The notes beneath the pieces are model-generated. The model worked only from the letters and a program-made list of their open reading frames with translations, had not been told where the DNA came from and ran no database searches. This document shows positions 6,976 to 16,541 of a stretch of DNA of 44,430 nucleotides, in pieces; positions within the stretch are counted from its first letter, which is position 1, and each line of letters opens with the position of its first letter. A program made the position numbers and the translations under genes. Origin of the DNA: an uncultured Fusobacterium sp. (lineage in GTDB: Bacteria; Fusobacteriota; Fusobacteriia; Fusobacteriales; Fusobacteriaceae); assembly GCA_900543175.1 (NCBI GenBank), contig UQQO01000003.1:1-44430 (forward strand). The letters run 5' to 3'.

Positions 6976-8883
6976 TTATATACTATTTTTTATTAATTTA
7001 AGCATATCTTCACTTTTTAAATTTTCAAGTTTATAGTACTCTGCACCTAATGCCTCACTTAAAGTTTTCGCCATCTCCAGCTTTATAAATCCCTCTTCTG
7101 TATCGATTACAATTGTTCTAATATTCTCTTTTTTTATCTTCTGAGCTAATTCTAAACTCTCTTTTATTGGATCCTTTCCTGAAATAGAATAATTAGCTTT
7201 ACCATCAGAAAGAAAGAGAATTAATGGAACTACCTTTTCATCTTTTTTCAACTCTTTTTTTATAATATTATATGCTCTCTCTATTCCTGCCGCCAATGGA
7301 GTTTTCCCACCAGTTGTTAGTTTCTCCAGTTTCTTTTGAGCAAGATCAATACTTCTAGTAATAGGCAACAATTCTTCAGCACAATCTTTTCTAAAAGCTA
7401 CTAATCCAACACGATCTCTTTTTTCATAGGCATCTTTTAAAAGTGACATAATCGCCCCTTTCACTGCTTCCATTCTCTTTTTTACCCCCATAGAGCCACT
7501 AGAATCAACTACAAATAATATACTTGTTCCTGTCCTTCTCTCCCTAACTTTTACTCTGATATCCTCTTTTCTTATTTTTATTTTCAATCCATTAATATCA
7601 GATTTTTTTTGATATGGAGCTGCTGCTCTAATAGTTGCATCAAAAGCAAAATCAATTATTTTTCCCTTAGGAATAATACTCTTTACATATTTCCCTTGAA
7701 GAGATCCACTTTTAGTCTTACATCTCTTTCCTGTTCCATTTCTTTTTTTATTGTCCCTTACACTATCAAGAAAAATATCTTTTACTTTGAAAATATCCCC
7801 AATTTTAAACTCTTCCTCTAATTCTGAACTATTTTCCTTTTTCTCTTGAGAATTTTCTATATTCTCATCTTCTTCAATCTCTGATTTATCATCAGTATTA
7901 CAATTTTCCTCTTGGTTATTTTCCTCTTTTTCTTGATTTTTTTGATCTCTATCTGCTAGTTCATTATTGTTTCCACTGTTTTCTTGCTCCTCTGAATTTT
8001 TATTCTCCATATTCTCACTATCATCTTTGCTAACAGATTGATTTTTTTGATTTGTCCTATGTGGAAGAACAAATTCAGCAGCCTCTTTTAAATCACTTAT
8101 ATTCAGATATTTTCTTCCATCTAAAGCAGCTAACCCCTTTGCTGTTTCTATCAATATTATTTCAGCTCTATTCCCAGTAGTATTAGCTTCTTCTACTATT
8201 TTTATAGCTATATTAATTATCTGCTCACTAGCTTTTATCTCACATAATCTCTCTTTAGCTCTAAAAATTTTCTCTCTTAGTGCCTCATTATCTTCTTTAT
8301 ATTTTTCACAAAATTTTCTAGGATTGTCTTCAAACTCCAATCTTTTTTTAATTATTTTTACTCTTTCTAGTATATTGTCACTACCCTCTACATTTACATA
8401 AAGCCCAAATTTATCTAAAAGTTGAGGACGCAACCCTCCCTCTTCTGGATTCATTGTACCTATCAAAACAAATTTACATTGGTGTGAGATGCTTATACCC
8501 TCTCTTTCAATATAATTTATCTCTCTAGAGGCTACTTCTAAAATGTTGCTTATAATACTATCTCCCAATAGATTAACTTCATCTATATATAGAATATTAT
8601 TGTGACATTTTTTTAAAAGTCCATCTTGAAAAACTTTTTTTCCAGTTTTCAATGTTTTTTCTATATCTAAACTTCCCAATAGATTATCCTCTGTTATATT
8701 TAAAGGAAGATTTACTATTTTTATCTCTGGAAAAACTTCACCAATACCTCTTACTAATGTTGATTTTGCAGTTCCTTTTTCTCCATTTATCAGTACTCCA
8801 CCAATTTTAGGATTTATTATATTTAAAAGAAGAGCCTTTTTTATTTTCTCTTGCCCCTCTACTGCTACAAAAGGAAATATCAT
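6976..8883 (-). CDS. chlD: Magnesium/cobalt chelatase D-type subunit: AAA+ domain, acidic linker, vWA domain
   Basis: Protein of 635 residues with the ChlD/BchD layout. An N-terminal AAA+ domain has Walker [10 protein letters not shown] (34-42) and Walker B ILYIDEVNLL (about 97-106). A very acidic, Asn/Gln-rich linker covers about residues 275-365, and a C-terminal von Willebrand A domain has MIDAS motif VVDSSGSMG near 460. In chelatases the D and I subunits form an ATPase ring that drives metal handling by the large H/CobN subunit. The Walker motifs look intact, unlike many BchD proteins, so this half may still hydrolyse ATP. The AAA+ half is clearly paralogous to the adjacent ChlI. The vWA domain shows it serves a CobN-type chelatase rather than being a MoxR ATPase. 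Confidence 0.88.
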   Translation of the reverse strand: MIFPFVAVEGQEKIKKALLLNIINPKIGGVLINGEKGTAKSTLVRGIGEVFPEIKIVNLPLNITEDNLLGSLDIEKTLKTGKKVFQDGLLKKCHNNILYIDEVNLLGDSIISNILEVASREINYIEREGISISHQCKFVLIGTMNPEEGGLRPQLLDKFGLYVNVEGSDNILERVKIIKKRLEFEDNPRKFCEKYKEDNEALREKIFRAKERLCEIKASEQIINIAIKIVEEANTTGNRAEIILIETAKGLAALDGRKYLNISDLKEAAEFVLPHRTNQKNQSVSKDDSENMENKNSEEQENSGNNNELADRDQKNQEKEENNQEENCNTDDKSEIEEDENIENSQEKKENSSELEEEFKIGDIFKVKDIFLDSVRDNKKRNGTGKRCKTKSGSLQGKYVKSIIPKGKIIDFAFDATIRAAAPYQKKSDINGLKIKIRKEDIRVKVRERRTGTSILFVVDSSGSMGVKKRMEAVKGAIMSLLKDAYEKRDRVGLVAFRKDCAEELLPITRSIDLAQKKLEKLTTGGKTPLAAGIERAYNIIKKELKKDEKVVPLILFLSDGKANYSISGKDPIKESLELAQKIKKENIRTIVIDTEEGFIKLEMAKTLSEALGAEYYKLENLKSEDMLKLIKNSI

Positions 8884-8893
8884 CTTTTCCTCC

Positions 8894-9922
8894 TTATAAA
8901 CTTTCGATTAGTTTCTCTATTTTACTTTCTTCTAAAATACCATCTTCAAAAGGAGTTTTTCTCATTCTATGAGGAAGTGCCAATACTGCTGCTCTCAACA
9001 TATCCTCTCTCAATACATCTTCTCTTCCCTCATATGCAGCTATTGTTATTGCTGTTTTTATAACACTTATATCAGCTCTATGTCCATCAACATTTAATGC
9101 AATAGATATTTTAGCAGCTATCTCATACATCTCATCACTACAATTTACACTATTTAAAATACTTTTACTTCTCTCAATCTTCTCTTTTAAAGCTCTCTCT
9201 TCCTCTTCATATTTTTTTATAAAATTCTTAGGGTTATTTTCGAACTCTATTCTTCTTTTTACAACTTCCACTCTTTTACTAGGTTCTCTCTCACCTATTA
9301 CATCTACTACTAAACCAAATCTATCTAATAATTGTGGTCTTAGATCTCCCTCTTCTGGATTCATTGTTCCTACCAACACAAATTTAGCAGGGTGACTAAA
9401 AGAGATTCCCTCTCTCTCTATACTATTTACCCCCATTGCTGCAGAATCTAAAAGCACATCAACTATATGATCATCTAATAGATTGATCTCATCTACATAT
9501 AAGATATTTCTATTACTTTGAGCAAGAATCCCCTTTTCAAATTTTTTCTCTCCTGTTTTAATAGCATATTCTATATCTAAAGTTCCGACTACTCTATCTT
9601 CAGTAGCACTTATAGGAAGATTTATAACCCTCATTTTTCCTAAAGTTTTTTTTATCTCTTCCCCAGAATTATATTTTTCTAAGCATTTATCACAAAACTC
9701 CTCTGTTTTATTGGGATCACAATGAAATTCACACAAGTTTTCCTCTCTCTCTGCTAAGAGGTTTGCTAATCCCCTTACTAAAGTTGATTTTGCAGTTCCC
9801 TTTTCTCCCCTTATAAGAACTCCTCCAAGACTTGGATTTATTATATTTAATATCAATGCCTCTTTCATTTTTTCCTGTCCCACTATTGCTGTAAATGGGT
9901 ATAAATAATCTCTACTACTCAT
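8894..9922 (-). CDS. chlI: Magnesium/cobalt chelatase ATPase subunit I
   Basis: AAA+ ATPase of 342 residues. Walker [10 protein letters not shown] is at 39-47, Walker [13 protein letters not shown] is near 145, and the segment [20 protein letters not shown] is the sensor-1/arginine-finger region characteristic of ChlI/BchI. Before the second core strand, a Cys/His group (CEFHC near 63 and CDKC near 76) matches the insertion often seen in this family. It partners with the ChlD-type protein 10 bases downstream and, presumably, with the CobN-like subunit upstream. The start overlaps the radical SAM stop by 8 bases, showing translational coupling. No magnesium-porphyrin pathway is present, so a CobN-type reaction is far more likely than chlorophyll synthesis. 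Confidence 0.9.
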   Translation of the reverse strand: MSSRDYLYPFTAIVGQEKMKEALILNIINPSLGGVLIRGEKGTAKSTLVRGLANLLAEREENLCEFHCDPNKTEEFCDKCLEKYNSGEEIKKTLGKMRVINLPISATEDRVVGTLDIEYAIKTGEKKFEKGILAQSNRNILYVDEINLLDDHIVDVLLDSAAMGVNSIEREGISFSHPAKFVLVGTMNPEEGDLRPQLLDRFGLVVDVIGEREPSKRVEVVKRRIEFENNPKNFIKKYEEEERALKEKIERSKSILNSVNCSDEMYEIAAKISIALNVDGHRADISVIKTAITIAAYEGREDVLREDMLRAAVLALPHRMRKTPFEDGILEESKIEKLIESL

Positions 9923-10943
9923 TAATCTTACCTGCCTTATCTTTTAATATTTTAAATACTGCTTTCCGTAAAACACAATCTTTATCCTCTAACCCATAAG
10001 AAGTATTAAAAATCATTCTTGAAGGGCAACATCCTTTGCAAATATCTCTATATTCACAAAAATTACACCTCTCATATTTTCCAGAAGAAAGTTTTTTTAT
10101 CTCTATTTCTCCATCTATATTTCCCATATAATAATCTTTATTCCCTACAAGAGAGCTACAAGGGTAGGCATCTCCTTCTGGAGTTACAACCATTGCTTGT
10201 CCCAAAGATGAATAACAATAATTTTCACTACTACACCTTGTAGTTGTCCTTATTCTTGCCTCTTCTATCTCTCTTATCACTATCTTTTTCCCTGTTAACT
10301 CTTTTAAAATTTCTATTTTTTCATAAGCTTTTTTCAAATTGATATATATATCCTCATCTTTAGGAGGAGTAAAATCTTGATTTTCTAGACAATTTCCTGT
10401 AACTCTCAATAAATCAAGCCCAATCCCCTGTATATTTCCTAAATAATATGCCATCTCTACCAACTTATCTAACTTATCAATATTTTTATTGCTAACTACA
10501 CAATTTAGATTGATATTTCTATTTTTTTCCCTTAAAAGATTTATTCCTTCTAAAGTTCTTTTAGTTTTCCCTCTAAGCTCCTCATTTATCTTTATTGTTC
10601 CATCAAAGCTTATTCCAATATTTATTCTCATTTTTGATAGTTTTTCAGCTATCTCTTCTGTTATCAAAGTTCCATTACTTTGGAGTCCTATTTTACAATT
10701 ATAGCCATTCTCCTCTAAATATGAGTAAATTTTTTCTATTACTTGAAAATTTAAAAGAGGCTCTCCACCTGCTAAAATCAAAGTAAAATCTTTATTTTCA
10801 CAAAGATCAATAACTTTTTTAGCTGTCTCAAAAGACATATATCCATTATTAAATTTAGGACGAGCATAACAATATTTACAATTTAGATTACAACTGTCAG
10901 CCAACCAAAGAACTAAATATTTTATATTAAACTTACTCTTCAT
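9915..10943 (-). CDS. Radical SAM protein with SPASM-type C-terminal domain
   Basis: Predicted 342-residue radical S-adenosylmethionine enzyme. The first cluster motif is CNLNCKYC near residue 18 and the SAM-binding GGEPLL near 60. The C-terminal third is cysteine-rich ([30 protein letters not shown]), the pattern of a SPASM domain carrying extra 4Fe-4S clusters. Family members modify peptides or proteins (anaerobic sulfatase maturases, RiPP enzymes). No precursor peptide or sulfatase is recognisable nearby. The ATG at 10943 is chosen over an in-frame TTG at 10964; either way the start lies inside the cobN end (11-base overlap with ATG), with AAGGAG upstream. Its position between cobN and chlI argues that it works on the same substrate or matures the chelatase. 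Confidence 0.88.
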   Translation of the reverse strand: MKSKFNIKYLVLWLADSCNLNCKYCYARPKFNNGYMSFETAKKVIDLCENKDFTLILAGGEPLLNFQVIEKIYSYLEENGYNCKIGLQSNGTLITEEIAEKLSKMRINIGISFDGTIKINEELRGKTKRTLEGINLLREKNRNINLNCVVSNKNIDKLDKLVEMAYYLGNIQGIGLDLLRVTGNCLENQDFTPPKDEDIYINLKKAYEKIEILKELTGKKIVIREIEEARIRTTTRCSSENYCYSSLGQAMVVTPEGDAYPCSSLVGNKDYYMGNIDGEIEIKKLSSGKYERCNFCEYRDICKGCCPSRMIFNTSYGLEDKDCVLRKAVFKILKDKAGKINE

Positions 10944-13900
10944 ACTCTTCAAGATCTCCTTCAATATTTAAATAAATCTTTCTTAAACTTTGAAGTTTTT
11001 CTGAAGGAGCATTCCACATCTTTCTTTGTTCAGCCTCTAAAAGTCTCTCTGCTATATTCATTACAGCATGAGGATTATTCTCCTTTAGCCACTCTCTATT
11101 CTCTTTGTTTTCAATATATTTCTCTGTTATCTTATTGTACATCCAATCTTCTGCAATTTCCGAAGTTGCATCCCAACCAAAGAAAATATCTACCATAAAA
11201 CTTACCTCTTGAGCCCCCTTATATCCATGCCTTTTTAGCCCTTCAAACCATTTTGGGTTCAATATACGAGATCTCATAACTCTAGCTGTTTCTTCTTTTA
11301 GACTCTTTATTTTAGTTAATTCAGGATCGCTTGTATCTGTGCTATATGAACGTGGATCTTTTCCACTAGCATATTTTACTGCTGCTACTAATCCCCCATG
11401 ATAAGTATAATAATCATCACTTTCAAGCATATCAATCTCCACAGAGCACTCATTTTTTACAGTTACATCTGCTTTTTTCATTCTAATCATAAAAATATTC
11501 TCTACTTTTTTCCCATGATAGTTACTTCCATAAGCATGTGAACTCCAATTTACATAGGCTCTACCTAAATCCTCTCTTGTTTCCCATTGCTTAGAATTGA
11601 TTAAAACTCCAACTCCTGCTCCATAAGTTCCCAGTGGACAACCAAAAACCCTCATTTTTGATAGCTCCTCTGCCTCTTTTAAATCATACCCATCTTTTAG
11701 TAGTTGAGATATATCTTCATTGATATTCTTTTTAATATAATTGATCTCTTCTGGCTCATCTAATTGAGTTACTAAATTAACAGCCTCTTCTAACAGCTTT
11801 ATAAGAATAGGAAAAGTATCTCTAAAAAGCCCTGTTATTCTTAAAGTTACATCTATTCTCGGTCTTTTTAATTCCTCATAAGGTATAACCTCTAAACCAA
11901 TAACCCTATCTCCATTGTTAAGCCAAATAGGTTTTACTCCCATTAAATATAAAGCCTCTGCAATATCATCACCATTGGTTTTCATAGTTTCTCCACCATA
12001 TATAAGCAGGGCTATATTTTTAGGTATCTTTCCCTCATCTTGAAGATACCTTTCAATCAATTTATCCCCCAGTTGAACTCCTACTTTCCAAGCAGCTCTT
12101 GACGGTATCTTGTTTGGATCTATTGCATAAAAGTTAGTTCCTGTAGGTAGGATATCTATATTTCCTCTAGTGGGACACCCTGATTGCCCCGGAGATATAA
12201 ACTTTCCATTTACCCCTTTTTCTGTACTCTCCATCTCTCTAACTGTATCTTTAATTTTGGGTAAAACTATTTCAAGAATATTTTTCCTTAAAGTGACAAG
12301 ATATCTATTTTCCTTTACCTCATAATCTAAATACTCTTTCTCAAAAACATCTTTATTCTCCAAAACAATATCTTTTATTATTTTTAATCCAATATTTCTA
12401 ATATCATCTAATATCATAAGATTAGTTTTTCCATTATTAGAAAAATGAGGATTATTTTTTAACTCCTCTATCTCATATCCTAAAGCTTTTCCAATAGTTT
12501 TATCTATCCCCATCATTCCACAATTATCTATCCTCATAAGAGCTTGAATTAGAGTAGCACATCTCTCTCCTTTAGCTGGTTCTCCCAAAATGTGCAATCC
12601 ATCCTTAATTGTAGAACTTTTTAACTCCTCTATATATGAGTGAAGTTTATTAATAAATACCTTATAATCTCTTATAATATCTTCCTTTTCAATATTCATA
12701 TCCAAATTATAGTTATATTTAAAAACCCTATCTAAAATATCCTCTTTTAGCACTTCTAATTTAGTGTCCTTTGAATTTTCAGCCTGATAATATTGTTTAA
12801 TCAACTCATCTAGCTCCTCTATATCCTCATACTCTCCAGCCAGTGTAAGAGCTGGAATCATATATGAAATAAGAGCTGCATAACTTCTTCTTTTAGCTTG
12901 TAATCCCTCTCCTGTTACATTTATCGAATAATCATATAGGTGTGGGATATCATCAATATTAAAATCTGGTGTACAACTACTGCTCAATCCAATCTCTTTC
13001 CCCGGCAACCATTCCAATGTCCCATGAGTTCCCACATGATAAATTACATCTGCTTTAAATATCTCTTTTATCCATTTATAAAAAGAGTAATATTGATGAG
13101 GTATCATAAAATCTGTATTGTGGTACATCTCTTCAGCTTTTGCTATCATTCCTCTAGCAGGTTGAAGTCCTATAAATATATTTCCATTTAGAATCCCGGG
13201 AACTGGAATCAGATTATCATATACCATAAACTCCCCTAGAGGCTCTCCCCATTGAGATTCCAACTTCTCTTGTGCCTTTTTATCTAACTTTTTAAACCAA
13301 CCCATATATCTATCTTTATCTATTGTATCTATACTTTTTTCCAAAACTTTTTCAGGAGTCAACCAATTTTGATCATTAGAAACTCCCTTTATAATCCTTT
13401 GTATAATATCATTTCCATTTTCAAAATCATATTCAGTTTTAATTCCCAACTCTTTAAATTTATTTACCATATTGTATACAGAATTAGGAGTATCCAACCC
13501 AAAAGCACAACCAATCATATCATTTCTTGGAGGCATATTATGAAAAATTATAGCAACTTTCTTATCTCCATTTTTTTTATTAGCTAGTTTTGACCACCCC
13601 ATAGCCATTCTTGCTATTTTATTCACTCTTTCCTCTATAGGAAGAAAGATATATTTCTCTCCAAACTCATCTTTTATAGTTTCATGGGTACAACAGGTTA
13701 CAGAGATTATCTGTCCGTCAAACTCTGGATAATATACCCCTGTTGTAAGTGACATTGTATCTAAACCCCTCACATCATTTTCCCATGTTTTTCTATCTTG
13801 ATAAGTTGTCATTCCCTGTATCACTGGTACTTTTAAATCTTCAAAAATAGATTTATTAACTACTGTTGTTCCATCTCCCGGCTCATTAAAAATACTTTGA

Positions 13901-14667
13901 GAGTAACCTAATAAGTTAATCACAACATCTACTATTGTTTCCCCATTTTTACTAAAATAGTTATCCAATACCCACTTAGTACCCTTAGCTTTAATAGATA
14001 TATCTGGAACAGAGTTTGTAAATACTGAAAATGGAGTTCCTCCCTCTCTTTCTATCTCCTCTATAAATTTATCTATAACCTCCATCTTTCTACTTTGCCA
14101 CTCTCTACCATGAAAAAGTATACCTATTACATTCTTCTTTTTTGATATCTTTTCAATAAAGCTATCTACATCTTCAACAATCTTTCCATCTGAATATATC
14201 CCTTCCCATTTAGGAAAGATACAATCTTCCACTTTATAATCTGTTTTTCCTATACTATTTGCAATATAGAGAATCATATTTTTATAGTTCTCTTCTCCTC
14301 CAAGAAGATAATATTGTGTAAGCTTATCATAAAGGAGAGGAGAGATTCCAGAATTTTTTGTAAACTCTCTTGTTTCATCTTCTATTGTTGAATGAATAAA
14401 GAAAGGCTTTATCTTTTCAAATCTTTTTTTCATCTTTAAAAAGCTTTTAAAATTTGAAACTCCACCATGTAGCATCATACAAATAAAATCACTTTTTGCT
14501 ATTGAATTTATAAGATTATTATAAATATTATTTGAAGAATCAATATCTGTTGCTGTAAAAAATTCAAAGTCAAATTTGTTTGGATAGCTGCTCTTTATAC
14601 TGTTACAAACTTTATTTAAACTGTACATATTATCAAACATTGAGGTTATAAATACAATTTTAAACAT
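10933..14667 (-). CDS. cobN: CobN-like chelatase large subunit, copy 1
   Basis: Large subunit (1,244 residues) of the CobN/Mg-chelatase H family (PF02514), the tetrapyrrole-binding chelating component of an ATP-dependent complex with I and D subunits. Core motifs include MPPRNDMIG near 370, GILNGNIFIGLQPARG near 490, HVGTHGTLEWLPGKE near 545 (the most conserved block of the family) and GLFRDTFP near 965. No signal peptide or membrane anchor is seen, so it is cytoplasmic. ATG 14667 overlaps the last base of the cbiZ stop and has GGGAGGA upstream; a GTG at 14679 would disturb that site. In known CobN the reaction is cobalt insertion into hydrogenobyrinic acid diamide, but no corrin-ring genes lie in this window. 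CobN relatives can also remove metal (reported for HmuS), so direction is open. Confidence 0.92.
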   Translation of the reverse strand: MFKIVFITSMFDNMYSLNKVCNSIKSSYPNKFDFEFFTATDIDSSNNIYNNLINSIAKSDFICMMLHGGVSNFKSFLKMKKRFEKIKPFFIHSTIEDETREFTKNSGISPLLYDKLTQYYLLGGEENYKNMILYIANSIGKTDYKVEDCIFPKWEGIYSDGKIVEDVDSFIEKISKKKNVIGILFHGREWQSRKMEVIDKFIEEIEREGGTPFSVFTNSVPDISIKAKGTKWVLDNYFSKNGETIVDVVINLLGYSQSIFNEPGDGTTVVNKSIFEDLKVPVIQGMTTYQDRKTWENDVRGLDTMSLTTGVYYPEFDGQIISVTCCTHETIKDEFGEKYIFLPIEERVNKIARMAMGWSKLANKKNGDKKVAIIFHNMPPRNDMIGCAFGLDTPNSVYNMVNKFKELGIKTEYDFENGNDIIQRIIKGVSNDQNWLTPEKVLEKSIDTIDKDRYMGWFKKLDKKAQEKLESQWGEPLGEFMVYDNLIPVPGILNGNIFIGLQPARGMIAKAEEMYHNTDFMIPHQYYSFYKWIKEIFKADVIYHVGTHGTLEWLPGKEIGLSSSCTPDFNIDDIPHLYDYSINVTGEGLQAKRRSYAALISYMIPALTLAGEYEDIEELDELIKQYYQAENSKDTKLEVLKEDILDRVFKYNYNLDMNIEKEDIIRDYKVFINKLHSYIEELKSSTIKDGLHILGEPAKGERCATLIQALMRIDNCGMMGIDKTIGKALGYEIEELKNNPHFSNNGKTNLMILDDIRNIGLKIIKDIVLENKDVFEKEYLDYEVKENRYLVTLRKNILEIVLPKIKDTVREMESTEKGVNGKFISPGQSGCPTRGNIDILPTGTNFYAIDPNKIPSRAAWKVGVQLGDKLIERYLQDEGKIPKNIALLIYGGETMKTNGDDIAEALYLMGVKPIWLNNGDRVIGLEVIPYEELKRPRIDVTLRITGLFRDTFPILIKLLEEAVNLVTQLDEPEEINYIKKNINEDISQLLKDGYDLKEAEELSKMRVFGCPLGTYGAGVGVLINSKQWETREDLGRAYVNWSSHAYGSNYHGKKVENIFMIRMKKADVTVKNECSVEIDMLESDDYYTYHGGLVAAVKYASGKDPRSYSTDTSDPELTKIKSLKEETARVMRSRILNPKWFEGLKRHGYKGAQEVSFMVDIFFGWDATSEIAEDWMYNKITEKYIENKENREWLKENNPHAVMNIAERLLEAEQRKMWNAPSEKLQSLRKIYLNIEGDLEEYEE

Positions 14668-15764
14668 TATTCCTCCCACTTTTCCTTTATATATTTTAAA
14701 AGAATCATTATGTAATTTCCTACTAAATCATTTTTTACATACTCTTTATCTTCAATAGTTAAATTTTCTATTTGAAGTTTTTCACATATTATCTCTCCTA
14801 GCTTTTCACAACTATTTTCAACAACCTCTCTTGAAAGAAGTTCCCAATCTAATTGATCTAATAGGTGTATATATAGAGAAGTTAAAGCCACTATTTCCTC
14901 ATCTACTTCTATATTTTTTATAAACTCCATATACTCTAGTTTTTTATTTGATTTTTCTGGGTAGAACTCTATATATTTTTCCCAAACTTTTTCAGCTGTT
15001 ATTCCATATCTTCTTCCACGTCTAAAAATAGATTTTTGCCTTTGAGGAGTAAGATCAGATTGTTTTGCCAAAGCCTCTTTTACTCCCTTTTTCACTGCTT
15101 TTCCTATAAGTTCTCCCAATTTAGAGTGTTTCCCTGCATCTTTATAAGTTCTCTCACTTTCTAAGTTACAATAAACAATTACCCCATCAGTTCCTGATCC
15201 AGTTGCTATCCCTGAAGAGTACTTACTTCCCTCTAATAGCTCTTGAATAGCAGCAGTTTTTGCCTCTGTTATTGTAATCAAAGCTCTAGTTAAAGTATGA
15301 GGCAATAGGTTTCCATTTATTGCTACCATTATATTTATTGTCCCGTGTTTAACTTGTTCTATCTTCCCATTATTTTCTATATATGAGGCTGGATCTCCTA
15401 CACGTCCACCATTGGTTTCAATCCCACCTGTAATTAATGCTGTAACTGAAAGATCTTCATATTTCTCTACAGTTATACTCATATTCTTCATATCTGCAGC
15501 AGTTCCCAATCCAGTTGTATACTTAGGATCAAGCCCTAATTCTTGTGCTATTATCTCCATATGCTCTTTATATGTAGGAGCTTTTAGCTGACACCCCATT
15601 CCCGGAGCAGTTTTTGCATCATTATTAAAGATTGCTGTTATATTTTCTGAATATCCTCCATTGATTATACCTGTACTAAGAACGCCTCTTTTTCCAACAA
15701 ATTTTACAATTACACTTTTATTATATTGATATACTTTGTCCCCTGTATCTAATATTTTCAACAT
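14667..15764 (-). CDS. cbiZ: CbiZ-like adenosylcobinamide amidohydrolase
   Basis: Protein of 365 residues whose first two thirds match CbiZ (PF01955): LSTGIINGGY near 30, TAADMKN near 90, TALITGGIETNGGRVGDP near 110, GTINIMVAING near 142, ITEAKTAAIQEL near 165, TGSGTDGVIV near 187, and HSKLGELIGKAV near 215. CbiZ cleaves the amide joining the aminopropanol linker to the corrin ring, converting adenosylcobinamide (and, in some bacteria, pseudocobalamin) to cobyric acid, which can be rebuilt with another lower base. The C-terminal ~110 residues are an extension absent from the shortest CbiZ proteins. It sits between the ABC importer and cobN, fitting processing of a freshly imported corrinoid. 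This is the strongest gene-level evidence that the operon handles corrinoids. Confidence 0.85.
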   Translation of the reverse strand: MLKILDTGDKVYQYNKSVIVKFVGKRGVLSTGIINGGYSENITAIFNNDAKTAPGMGCQLKAPTYKEHMEIIAQELGLDPKYTTGLGTAADMKNMSITVEKYEDLSVTALITGGIETNGGRVGDPASYIENNGKIEQVKHGTINIMVAINGNLLPHTLTRALITITEAKTAAIQELLEGSKYSSGIATGSGTDGVIVYCNLESERTYKDAGKHSKLGELIGKAVKKGVKEALAKQSDLTPQRQKSIFRRGRRYGITAEKVWEKYIEFYPEKSNKKLEYMEFIKNIEVDEEIVALTSLYIHLLDQLDWELLSREVVENSCEKLGEIICEKLQIENLTIEDKEYVKNDLVGNYIMILLKYIKEKWEE

Positions 15765-15773
15765 TGATCCCCC

Positions 15774-16541
15774 TTATAATATGCAAAAATCTAGCTCTCC
15801 TGTTATTGGATTTTTATATATTTTGGCATTTATTCCATAAACCTTATTTAAGTTCTCCTCTGTTATAACCTCTTTTGGTGTTCCATCAGCTACTATTTTC
15901 CCATTCGACAATAAAATTAATCTTGTACAATATTTTATTGCTATTCTTAAATTATGTATAACTGCAATTACAGTCTTTTTCTCCTCTTGCATCTTTTTAA
16001 CAATTTTAAAAAGCTCATCTTCATACATCATATCCATACTTGCTGAAGGCTCATCTAACAACATCACTTTACTTTCTTGAGTCAATACCTTTGCAAAAAG
16101 TACCCTTTGTCTCTCTCCACCAGACAATTCCAATATTGATTTATCCTTAAATTTTAAAGTATCTGTAAGTTGCATATATCTCTCTGCAATCTCTCTATCT
16201 TTTTTACCATACTCTTGAAATCTCTCTAAATATGGATATCTTCCTAATACAACTACATCTACACAAGGAAAATCAAAGCCTAAATTTGTATTTTGATTCA
16301 TAAAAGAGATATTTTGTGCTAACTCTTTCTCTTTATACTCCCTTATATTTCTTTCATTAAAAAATATATTTCCAGATTTTATCTGATTTATACCATTTAT
16401 TGTTTTTAATAGTGTTGTTTTTCCTGATCCATTTGGACCAATTATCCCTATAATCTCCTCCTCTTTACATTGAAAAGATATATTCTTTAAAATCTCTCTT
16501 TCCCCTATAGAGTAACAGATATTATCTATTTTTAAATTCAT
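15774..16541 (-). CDS. ABC transporter ATP-binding protein of riboswitch-2 operon
   Basis: 255-residue ATPase of the FecE/BtuD/HmuV group: Walker A GPNGSGKTT near 37, LSGGERQR near 138, Walker B KVMLLDEPSASMD near 160, H-loop VIHNLR near 193. It overlaps the permease stop by one base. It should energise the FecCD permease encoded immediately upstream and probably also serves the second binding protein (24637-25524), whose locus has no permease or ATPase of its own. It is a different lineage from the riboswitch-1 ATPase, so the cell keeps two importers. Confidence 0.85.
   Translation of the reverse strand: MNLKIDNICYSIGEREILKNISFQCKEEEIIGIIGPNGSGKTTLLKTINGINQIKSGNIFFNERNIREYKEKELAQNISFMNQNTNLGFDFPCVDVVVLGRYPYLERFQEYGKKDREIAERYMQLTDTLKFKDKSILELSGGERQRVLFAKVLTQESKVMLLDEPSASMDMMYEDELFKIVKKMQEEKKTVIAVIHNLRIAIKYCTRLILLSNGKIVADGTPKEVITEENLNKVYGINAKIYKNPITGELDFCIL

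Noticed and set aside
6976..9922. Chlorophyll biosynthesis function for ChlI/ChlD
   Set aside because: The neighbouring large subunits are CobN-type, a cobalamin riboswitch heads the operon and no other chlorophyll genes occur.
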